The notes beneath the pieces are model-generated. The model did not search any database, was not told where the DNA came from, and was given only the letters and a program-made list of their open reading frames with translations. A program made the position numbers and the translations under genes. From the NCBI GenBank assembly GCA_946478635.1, contig CAMLCX010000095.1:1-12621 (forward strand): 12,621 bases of DNA. The letters run 5' to 3'. Origin of the DNA: an uncultured Pseudomonadota bacterium (GTDB lineage Bacteria > Desulfobacterota_B > Binatia > UBA9968). Positions 6,957 through 12,621 of this stretch are shown piece by piece. Each line of letters begins with the position of its first letter. Within the stretch, counting starts at the first letter, position 1.

Positions 6957-9900
6957 ATGGCGATAGACGTTAACCAAATCCGCCAGCAAACTCTCGGCAT
7001 CGCCCGGCATCCACGCACCCGCAAAATCGCCATCTGGACGGTTTCGATCGTCGTTGCTTTTGGCGTCCTGCTGGGACTTGCCGCCCCGCCGTTGATACGC
7101 GGCAAGGTCGCAAGCATGCTTTCCGACAAGCTCCACCGGCCGGTGACCATCGAACAAATCAAAATCAACCCTTACACAATGACCTTGGCGGTCCGCGGTT
7201 TTCTAATGAAGGAACGGCAGGGCGATACGCCGGCGCTTTCCTTTGACGAACTTTTCGTCAATCTGGAGCTACAGTCGCTCTTTCGGTTGGCCCCGGTCCT
7301 AAAACAATTGCGGTTAGTAAAGCCCTACGTCAGCCTGGTTCGCAACGATGATCTTAAGTACAACTTTCAAGATCTGATTGATGAATTCACCTCAGGTCCG
7401 TCCGGGCCGACACCCCTCTTCGCTCTCAACAACATCGAGATCATCGACGGCAAAATCGATTTTGACGACCGACCCGAGAAAACCAAGCACGCCGTCGAGC
7501 AACTCAAAATTGGTGTGCCGTTTCTTTCCAGTCTTCCGTCCTATGTCAATATCAAGGTTAAACCCGAATTTTCAGCAGTCGTTAACGGTGCCCCTATTCA
7601 TCTCGCCGGCGACGCCGTGGTGTTTGATTCCGGCGAAAGCACGATCGGCGTCGACATTGATAAGCTCCAGATCTCGAAATATCTCGAGTACTCGCCTGTA
7701 GGGCTAAACTTTACGGTCCCTTCGGGGCAACTGAACGGCAAGATTAAGGCCTCCTTCAAAACATCCAAGAATAATCCTCCGGTGCTATCCATCACCGGCA
7801 ATCTGGGTCTTAAAGAGTTGGAAATGCTGCAAACCGGCGGAGCGCAACTGGTCAAGCTGCCCTCCTTCGAGGTCCTTATCGACGCCTTCGAGGTTTTCGC
7901 CAACAGGACCTCGCTTAAGTCAATCAAGGCCGAGGGTCTGGAACTACATGTAAGCCGTGGACGCGACGGGAAAGTCAACTTCGAGAATCTAGTCGCTGTT
8001 GCCGCTGAAACCAAAGCCCCGGAGCCGAAAGAAAAACCAAAGAACGAGAGCAAACCGTTTATCTATGCTGTCGACGAAATCGCGCTGGGATCAGCGACGA
8101 TTCACTTCACCGACGAGCAGCCGAAGCGGCCATATAAAACACGCCTGGACAACGTCAATCTAAAAGTTACCGGACTTACTAATGAGGCCGATAAAAAAGC
8201 CAATGTCGAGCTTTCTTTCGAATCAGAAGCCAAAGAAAAATTTTCTCACACAGGAACGGTTCAGCTCACGCCGCTCCTGGCTGAGGGCAAGCTCGATATC
8301 GAAGGACTGAAACCCGGCGCGCTGCGCCCGTATTATGACGACGCGCTTGCGGCGGAGATCAAAGACGGCTTTTTCGATCTCTCGACCAAATACAGTTTCG
8401 AGGCCAAAGATGGGCAATCGGATATTAAATTGAGTGAACTCGCCGCCAATCTCCGCGCCCTGCGTCTCGAGCTTGCCGGGCAACCCGAGCCGCTCTGGCG
8501 CGTGGCGACTTTAGCGATCAAGGACGGTGCGATCGACGTCGCCAAAAAAACCATCGTCATCGGCGCGCTGGAAGGAAAAGACGGCAACGGCTATATCCAG
8601 CGAGACGCTGACGGCACGCTAAATTTAACCCGTATCGCCAAAGCCCAACCGCCGGCTCCAACTCCCGCCCCGACGGCGAAATCAAGCGAGGGCGATTGGC
8701 GGATTGACGCCAAACAAATCGTTCTCGACCGCTTCAGGATCAACGTCGACGATCGATCCAACCCGACGCCCGCGAAGATAAATGTGTCGGAGCTTTCGGT
8801 GCGCGGAGAAAATTTCTCCACGGCAAAAAATCAACGCGCCAAAGCGACGCTTCGCGCGCGGATCAACGAAAAGGGCGTGTTGAGATTGGTCGGTACGGCG
8901 ATGATCAATCCGCTCAACGCCAAGTTCGCGGTCGATGCCCAGGACATTGAATTTCTGCCCTTCCAGCCCTATCTCGACGGTCAAGTCAATCTTCTGCTCA
9001 CCGGCGGTCGAGCAGGCACCAAAGGCGAGCTGACGTTTGACACCAGCGCCACCGGCCCGGCGAAAATGAATTATCAAGGCGCGGTGCAGATCGCCGATTT
9101 CGGCGCAGTGGAAAAAACCGGCCAGACGGATCTGCTCAAGTGGAAATCGCTTGCCCTCGATACCATGCAGTTTGATCTGGAGCCTTTTCAACTGCGCATC
9201 GGCGAAATCACTCTCGCTGAGTTCTATTCCCGATTGATCCTCGGTGCGGACGGAAAAATCAACCTGCAGAAATTAGCCGTTGAGAAAGACGGCAAGCCGG
9301 CGGAAGCGCCCGCGCCTGGCAAGGCAACGGAAAAGCCGGATGCCACGCCCAAGCCAACGGCTCCGGCCGCCAACGATGCCACGCCAAAAGCCATCAGCAT
9401 TGGAAAAATCAACCTAAAAGACGGCAACATCGACTTCAGTGATTTGTTCATCAAGCCGAATTACAACGCCAACCTAACCGGTGTTCAGGGCGCGATCTCG
9501 GAGCTCAAACCGGAAACGCCCGGCGATCTCGATCTTCAAGCGCGCCTTGACAACGCCGCGCCGGTCGAAATCAAAGGCAAAATCAATCCCCTGTCCAAGG
9601 ATCTCTTTCTTGACATTATCGCCGACGCCAAGGAGATCGAACTGAGCCCCATGTCGCCCTACTCCGTTAGATACGTCGGCTACGGCATCGAGAAAGGCAA
9701 GCTCTCTTTCAATGTCAAATACAAACTGGAAAATCGCAAGCTCAGCGCTGAAAACAAAATCATTCTGAACCAGTTGACCTTCGGCGAGAAGGTCGAGAGT
9801 CCCGACGCCACCAAGCTGCCCGTGCTTCTCGCGGTGGCGCTCTTGAAAGATCGCAACGGCGTCATCGACGTCGATCTGCCGATCAGTGGTTCTTTGGATG

Positions 9901-10589
9901 ATCCGCAGTTCAGCGTCGGCGGCATCGTGCTGAGAATCATCATCAACCTGATCACCAGGGCCGTAACTGCGCCATTTACCCTACTCGCGTCGGCTTTCGG
10001 AGGCGGCGGCAGCGGCGATGAGTTGAGCTACATCGAGTTCGACAACGGCCGGGCGAATTTGAATCAAGCAGCGCAAGGAAAAATTGCCACCCTGGCGAAA
10101 GCTTTGAACAATCGTCCTGCGCTCAATCTTGAAATTGCCGGTCGCGTCGATCCCTTGACGGACCTCGACGGCTTAAAACGAGTCGGTATTGAACGCAAGG
10201 TGAAAGCGCAGAAGCTCAAAGAGCTTGTGCGCAAGGGCGAAGCGCCGCGGTCCGTCGACGATGTTCAAGTCGCCGCCAACGAATATCCGCAATTTTTGAA
10301 AGCCGCCTACGGCGAGGAAAGTTTTCCCAAACCGCGCAACCTGATCGGCCTCGCCCAGGATCTCCCGGTCCCCGAAATGGAAAGGCTCATGATGCAGAAC
10401 GCGAAAGCGAGCGACGACGACATGCGCCAGCTCGCCGCCCAGCGCGCCCAAGCGGTACGCGACGGGCTGTTGGCCAGCGGCCAGGTGGAAGCCGAACGTC
10501 TTTTTGTCGTCTCCGCTAAACCACTCACTGCGGAAGAGCGAGCCAAGCTAAAGGGCAAGCCGAACCGGGTTGATTTCTCCATGAAGTGA
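6957..10589 (+). CDS. DUF748/AsmA-like large envelope protein
   Basis: 1210-aa protein of the DUF748 branch of the AsmA-like superfamily (relatives: AsmA, YhdP, TamB, YdbH). These are anchored in the inner membrane and extend as beta-rich grooves into the periplasm; several move phospholipid to the outer membrane (family knowledge). One membrane helix at about 24-47 is followed by VASMLSDKLHRPVTIEQIKINPYTMTL-like AsmA text. Four modules are visible. Each opens with an I.L..G.I.F.D motif (about 155, 368, 581, 811), and those before the second to fourth openings end in a DG..N(F/L)..L motif (about 338, 552, 765) and a Pro/Ala/Lys linker (346-367, 560-580, 774-810); the first is preceded by a divergent N(D)D..YNF..L at 129-140. 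The C-terminus from about 1023 (YIEFDNGRANL, then ALNNRPALNLEIAGRVDP) is the typical DUF748 end. Start is uncertain: ATG 6957 is preferred; GTG 6912 would add 15 residues, and neither has a strong ribosome binding site. Confidence 0.88.
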   Translation: MAIDVNQIRQQTLGIARHPRTRKIAIWTVSIVVAFGVLLGLAAPPLIRGKVASMLSDKLHRPVTIEQIKINPYTMTLAVRGFLMKERQGDTPALSFDELFVNLELQSLFRLAPVLKQLRLVKPYVSLVRNDDLKYNFQDLIDEFTSGPSGPTPLFALNNIEIIDGKIDFDDRPEKTKHAVEQLKIGVPFLSSLPSYVNIKVKPEFSAVVNGAPIHLAGDAVVFDSGESTIGVDIDKLQISKYLEYSPVGLNFTVPSGQLNGKIKASFKTSKNNPPVLSITGNLGLKELEMLQTGGAQLVKLPSFEVLIDAFEVFANRTSLKSIKAEGLELHVSRGRDGKVNFENLVAVAAETKAPEPKEKPKNESKPFIYAVDEIALGSATIHFTDEQPKRPYKTRLDNVNLKVTGLTNEADKKANVELSFESEAKEKFSHTGTVQLTPLLAEGKLDIEGLKPGALRPYYDDALAAEIKDGFFDLSTKYSFEAKDGQSDIKLSELAANLRALRLELAGQPEPLWRVATLAIKDGAIDVAKKTIVIGALEGKDGNGYIQRDADGTLNLTRIAKAQPPAPTPAPTAKSSEGDWRIDAKQIVLDRFRINVDDRSNPTPAKINVSELSVRGENFSTAKNQRAKATLRARINEKGVLRLVGTAMINPLNAKFAVDAQDIEFLPFQPYLDGQVNLLLTGGRAGTKGELTFDTSATGPAKMNYQGAVQIADFGAVEKTGQTDLLKWKSLALDTMQFDLEPFQLRIGEITLAEFYSRLILGADGKINLQKLAVEKDGKPAEAPAPGKATEKPDATPKPTAPAANDATPKAISIGKINLKDGNIDFSDLFIKPNYNANLTGVQGAISELKPETPGDLDLQARLDNAAPVEIKGKINPLSKDLFLDIIADAKEIELSPMSPYSVRYVGYGIEKGKLSFNVKYKLENRKLSAENKIILNQLTFGEKVESPDATKLPVLLAVALLKDRNGVIDVDLPISGSLDDPQFSVGGIVLRIIINLITRAVTAPFTLLASAFGGGGSGDELSYIEFDNGRANLNQAAQGKIATLAKALNNRPALNLEIAGRVDPLTDLDGLKRVGIERKVKAQKLKELVRKGEAPRSVDDVQVAANEYPQFLKAAYGEESFPKPRNLIGLAQDLPVPEMERLMMQNAKASDDDMRQLAAQRAQAVRDGLLASGQVEAERLFVVSAKPLTAEERAKLKGKPNRVDFSMK

Positions 10590-10663
10590 GCCCGACCTCG
10601 CAACAACCCAACAAAGCCGCAATGAGCAAAAAACAAACTTTACCACGACGTTTCTGGAAAGCA

Positions 10664-10705
10664 CGAAGGTCAGAAATTTAGAAATATCAACGTCTGAAAC
10701 CTTCG
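10664..10705. repeat. Hairpin with 7+3 bp stem and 20-nt loop
   Basis: CGAAGGT (10664-10670) pairs with ACCTTCG (10699-10705). The next bases CAG (10671-10673) pair with CTG (10694-10696), leaving an AA bulge. The loop is AT-rich, 20 nt. It begins 75 bp after the DUF748 stop. It could end transcription but has no T-run behind it. Confidence 0.5.
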
Positions 10706-10721
10706 TATTACTGTAGCTCAA

Positions 10722-10742
10722 ATTTGCGCGGCCTGCGCAAAT
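10722..10742. terminator. Perfect 8-bp hairpin downstream of the DUF748 gene (possible terminator)
   Basis: ATTTGCGC (10722-10729), loop GGCCT, GCGCAAAT (10735-10742): a perfect 8-bp stem with a 5-nt loop, 133 bp after the DUF748 stop. There is no following T-run, so it is not a canonical intrinsic terminator. It could instead be a protein-binding site or part of a repeat unit. Confidence 0.4.
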
Positions 10743-10782
10743 GATCCAGAAGCTGAGAGCACTCGGAATCGGAATTGCTCCC

Positions 10783-10875
10783 GCTAAGGCGCAAAGTCGC
10801 CAAGTTCTAAGGGAAAAGATAAAAATTCTTACGAAGGATTTTCGCCGGGTTTTTTCCGACCTTTGCGTCCTTGGC
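10783..10875. repeat. Inverted repeat, GCTAAGGCGCAAAG / CTTTGCGTCCTTGGC arms
   Basis: The left arm GCTAAGGCGCAAAG (10783-10796) is matched by the right arm CTTTGCGTCCTTGGC (10861-10875), whose reverse complement is GCCAAGGACGCAAAG. The match is imperfect, with about 64 bp between arms. The left arm is followed by CGCCAAGTTCTAAG. CAAGGCGCAAAG-type arms recur as dispersed repeats in environmental bacterial genomes (from memory). Copy number cannot be judged from one window. Confidence 0.6.
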
Positions 10876-10988
10876 TCTCCTTCGACTTCGCTCAGGACAT
10901 GCTTAGCGGGAGATACTCCGAGATTCGGTTGCGGCTCCGCCGCGCTGAGCCCTCCCTTGAAAATATTGGCGCGAATCGCTTAAGAGTT

Positions 10989-11099
10989 GTAGCCTGGATG
11001 CAGCGAAGCGGAATCCAGGAAGGCGGTGCGGGGCGTGGCAGCAGCCCAGAGAGCGCGTGAACCAGGAACCCGGATTACGCTTTGCTCCATCCGGGCTAC
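10989..11099. repeat. Palindromic repeat with 31-bp arms (GTAGCC..GGCTAC)
   Basis: The left arm (10989-11019) starts GTAGCCTGGATGCAGCGAAG and ends GAATCCAGG. The right arm (11069-11099) starts CCCGGATTACGCTTTGC and ends CCATCCGGGCTAC. Aligned as an inverted repeat, the arms match at all but about five positions, across a 49-bp spacer. The differences are scattered substitutions. This is the GTAGCCCGGATG..GAATCCGGG type of dispersed palindrome seen in many proteobacterial-type genomes (from memory). It resembles a REP/MITE-like element; no target duplication was found. Confidence 0.8.
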
Positions 11100-11254
11100 A
11101 CGAGCACGGTTGTGGAAATCGTCGTTTTCATGCTCTGTGGGCGACCGTAAGGTTATGCATCACTTCGTGGTTATGCTTGCTCTTCACGAGTTGCCGGAAG
11201 TTGTGCGGATTGTTCTTCTGTTATAGACTCCATCTCGATTTAGGAGGCCGTAGA

Positions 11255-11500
11255 ATGACTCAGGCAAGAAAATCCGCCAAACCCAAAGTAACGATCATCG
11301 CCAGCAAGGGCGCCAACCAAGCCATTAATTATTTATTGGAAGACCGGGACGAATTGGAATGGCTCGTGGCCATTGGCCGCAATCACAAAGGCGATATTTT
11401 TTTCTATGATACCGGCGGAGATATCCTGCAAGATCTAGGCGCTCTGGAGTACATCAAAGAAAGAATCGTCCGGGATTATTTCGGCGAGTCGGACGAATGA
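11255..11500 (+). CDS. Hypothetical protein, 81 aa
   Basis: Small, probably soluble protein I do not recognise. The start is strong: AGGAGG at 11242-11247, seven bases before ATG 11255. The frame extends upstream to 11057 but that part lies in the palindromic repeat and was discarded. The first 11 residues are basic and polar (MTQARKSAKPK). Then comes VTIIASKGANQAINYLLEDRD, a strand-helix pattern, then LEWLVAIGRNHKGDIFFYDTGG, two likely strands, and ILQDLGALEYIKERIVRDYF, a likely amphipathic helix. The C-terminus is acidic (GESDE). There is no signal peptide or membrane segment. It stands alone between the repeat region and the convergent UbiD gene, and a GC hairpin follows its stop at once. 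The clean ribosome binding site and balanced composition argue that it is a real gene. Function unknown; the length and fold pattern would also fit a small regulatory or binding protein, but nothing specific supports that. Confidence 0.8.
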   Translation: MTQARKSAKPKVTIIASKGANQAINYLLEDRDELEWLVAIGRNHKGDIFFYDTGGDILQDLGALEYIKERIVRDYFGESDE

Positions 11501-11501
11501 C

Positions 11502-11520
11502 GCTTCGCCACGGGCGAAGC
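11502..11520 (+). terminator. GC-rich hairpin right after the 81-aa gene
   Basis: GCTTCGCC (11502-11509), loop ACG, GGCGAAGC (11513-11520): a perfect 8-bp stem with a 3-nt loop, starting two bases after the stop codon. It fits a transcription terminator by position and strength. The following bases are GTTCAAAG and not a T-run, so it is non-canonical. It may work together with the GTTCAA array behind it. Confidence 0.5.
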
Positions 11521-11521
11521 C

Positions 11522-11637
11522 GTTCAAAGTTCAAAAGTTCAAAAGTTCAATCGTTCAAAACAAACGAGTGACATAGTGTTCACTTAGATCCGGATTATTT
11601 CTTAAACCTTGAACATTTGAACGCTTGAACCTTGAAC
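11522..11637. repeat. Mirrored GTTCAA / TTGAAC array
   Basis: Five GTTCAA units begin at 11522, 11529, 11537, 11545 and 11553. After a 43-bp spacer come a degenerate unit (TTAAAC, 11602) and four TTGAAC units at 11609, 11617, 11625 and 11632. The period is 7-8 bp in both arms. The whole forms a large inverted repeat filling the gap between two convergent genes, so its transcripts from either side could fold on themselves. It is the same unit as at 859-887. A role as a bidirectional terminator is possible (inference). Confidence 0.8.
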
Positions 11638-11640
11638 TAA

Positions 11641-12621
11641 TCATCCCCCTGAAATTTTCGGTTTGATCCGCAACGGCGGCGCTCCCTCCGGCAAAAAATC
11701 CTCGAGATTTACCGTTTCCCAACCCACCGGGCGCAGCCGCTCGAACTCGTTTCTGCGCTTCGGGTCGCACTCCGGCGGTTTGGTCGCGTCGATGATCATT
11801 TTGCCGCCGATGCGCTGCCATCCCGGCGCGCCCGGATGGCCGAATTCAGGACACGAAGGGTCCATGGCGTGAATCTTCGCGCCGTTGATCACAATGATAT
11901 CCTCGGACGGATTCACGCGTGTGTTGATGGACCACAGAACCTCCGCGTAGTTGAAGATATCGACGTCCTCGTCGACCGCGATGGCGACCTTCGGGTGCTG
12001 GTATTCACTCGAGAGCACCGACATGAGAACATTGCGCGCCTCGCCGTAATAGCGCGGTTTCATCTGCACCACGACACCGAAAATTCCTGGCATTACCAAG
12101 ACATTTTTGACGTCTGCCAGACCGCCCACGGTCCGCGCGCGGCGCAGAATTTGCGCCGACATGGGCACCTTGTGATAGACGCACCCTTCCACCTCGGTGC
12201 CGTTCTGAACGTTTTTAAATATTGCGTCGGCGCGCATGGTGACGGCCTTGATGTTGACTATGGGATTCATGCCCGAACCGGTCAGATAGTAATCTTGAAA
12301 TTCGCTGAACGGTCCTTCGGGTTCTCTGATCTTCGGCGGAATTTCGCCTTCAAGGATGATTTCCGCCCACGCGGGAACTTCCAGATCAACGGTTCGGCAT
12401 TTGACCAATTCCACATCCTCCTGGAGCAATGCCGAAGCGATTTCCAACTCGTCCACGCCATACTGGGTGGTGGTAGCGGCGGCGAAGTAGTACATGGGGT
12501 GGTGCCCGATCATGATCGCCACCGGCATGGGCTTATCCTGCGCTTCATACATCTGATAGTTGGCCCAGGCGTGACGCGGATAGAGCAGGATGCCGGTCTT
12601 CTGCGGGCCTTTCATTTGGAG
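11641..12621 (-). CDS. UbiD-family decarboxylase (partial, N-terminus beyond right edge)
   Basis: C-terminal two thirds (326 residues visible) of a UbiD-type decarboxylase, a prenylated-FMN enzyme that reversibly decarboxylates aromatic or alpha,beta-unsaturated acids. Family members usually have about 450-500 residues. The frame is open to the window edge; the ATG at 12615 is internal, since the preceding codons continue the family text (LQMKGPQKTG). Counting from that Met: MPVAIMIGHHP at 30-40 is the conserved core strand; AEIILEGEI at 84-92 carries the Glu (E85) expected to bind the metal; EGPFSEF at 100-106 has the two catalytic acidic residues E100 and E105 with the spacing of the known Glu-Arg-Glu triad. 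The triad Arg should lie in the missing part. The C-terminal WSINTRVNPSEDIIVINGAK is also typical. Substrate unknown. No ubiX-type flavin prenyltransferase is in the window. It is convergent with the 81-aa gene. Confidence 0.93.
   Translation of the reverse strand, partial: LQMKGPQKTGILLYPRHAWANYQMYEAQDKPMPVAIMIGHHPMYYFAAATTTQYGVDELEIASALLQEDVELVKCRTVDLEVPAWAEIILEGEIPPKIREPEGPFSEFQDYYLTGSGMNPIVNIKAVTMRADAIFKNVQNGTEVEGCVYHKVPMSAQILRRARTVGGLADVKNVLVMPGIFGVVVQMKPRYYGEARNVLMSVLSSEYQHPKVAIAVDEDVDIFNYAEVLWSINTRVNPSEDIIVINGAKIHAMDPSCPEFGHPGAPGWQRIGGKMIIDATKPPECDPKRRNEFERLRPVGWETVNLEDFLPEGAPPLRIKPKISGG

Larger units (their letters stand above)
10590..11254. other. 665-bp repeat-rich non-coding stretch
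   Basis: No convincing gene lies here. From left to right it holds a long-loop hairpin (10664-10705), a perfect short hairpin (10722-10742), an inverted repeat of the GCTAAGGCGCAAAG type (10783-10875), a segment with CTTCGACTTCGCTCAGGAC at about 10880-10898 and a GCGGC-TCC-GCCGC stem at 10931-10943, then a 31-bp-arm palindrome (10989-11099). The last 150 bp before the 81-aa gene should carry its promoter. TTGTGC (11201) and TATAGA (11222) are only 15 bp apart, so this is weak. Short open frames across this stretch are repeats read as protein. Confidence 0.7.

Noticed and set aside
10741..10983. 80-aa open frame in the repeat-rich region
   Set aside because: It crosses two different inverted repeats and has no ribosome binding site; it is repeat sequence read as protein.
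11057..11254. 66-residue upstream extension of the 81-aa protein
   Set aside because: The extension runs through the right arm of the palindromic repeat, while the internal ATG at 11255 has a perfect AGGAGG.
11522..11637. CRISPR array
   Set aside because: Units are 6 bp with 1-2 bp between them; there are no 25-40 bp spacers and no cas genes.

Overview
This 12.6 kb window looks like chromosomal DNA of a soil or groundwater bacterium with a Gram-negative envelope. A MlaC-like periplasmic lipid carrier and a large AsmA/DUF748-type protein both point to an outer membrane. Three things suggest an uncultured deltaproteobacterial-type lineage such as Binatota/Desulfobacterota_B or Tectomicrobia: many stand-alone NMT1/SsuA-type periplasmic binding proteins, UbiD-type and 4,5-dihydroxyphthalate-decarboxylase-like proteins, and several intergenic palindromic repeat families. 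That lineage is inferred from gene style only; no rRNA or marker gene is present. I see no phage, transposase, CRISPR or tRNA gene.

Layout. 1-1968 (minus): an ornithine cyclodeaminase/mu-crystallin family protein followed by an NMT1-type substrate-binding protein that runs off the left edge; the two probably form an operon. 1969-2262: intergenic, with an 80-bp imperfect palindromic repeat. 2263-3582 (plus): an MFS transporter. 3634-4584 (minus): a 4,5-dihydroxyphthalate decarboxylase-like protein. 4682-5626 (plus): a second NMT1-type binding protein, divergent from it. 5640-6230 (minus): a lone MlaC-like protein. 6400-6846 (plus): a gamma-glutamylcyclotransferase-like protein. 6957-10589 (plus): a 1210-aa DUF748/AsmA-like protein made of four repeated modules joined by Pro/Ala linkers. 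10590-11254: a repeat-rich non-coding stretch with at least four inverted repeats. 11255-11500 (plus): an 81-aa protein of unknown function with a perfect ribosome binding site. 11501-11640: a short GC hairpin, then a mirrored array of GTTCAA/TTGAAC units. 11641-12621 (minus): the C-terminal two thirds of a UbiD-family decarboxylase.

How the parts fit. The left half (binding proteins, OCD-like reductase, MFS carrier, decarboxylase-like protein) and the right-edge UbiD suggest uptake and breakdown of small organic, probably aromatic, acids. No ABC permease or ATPase is present, so partners must lie elsewhere. The middle (MlaC, DUF748/AsmA) suggests lipid traffic between the inner and outer membranes, though the two genes are divergent and not co-transcribed. 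I did not find an obvious new multi-gene system. The least explained signals are the GTTCAA arrays with 7-8 bp period, which occur at both ends of the window, the dense palindromes at 10.66-11.10 kb, and the unassigned 81-aa protein.
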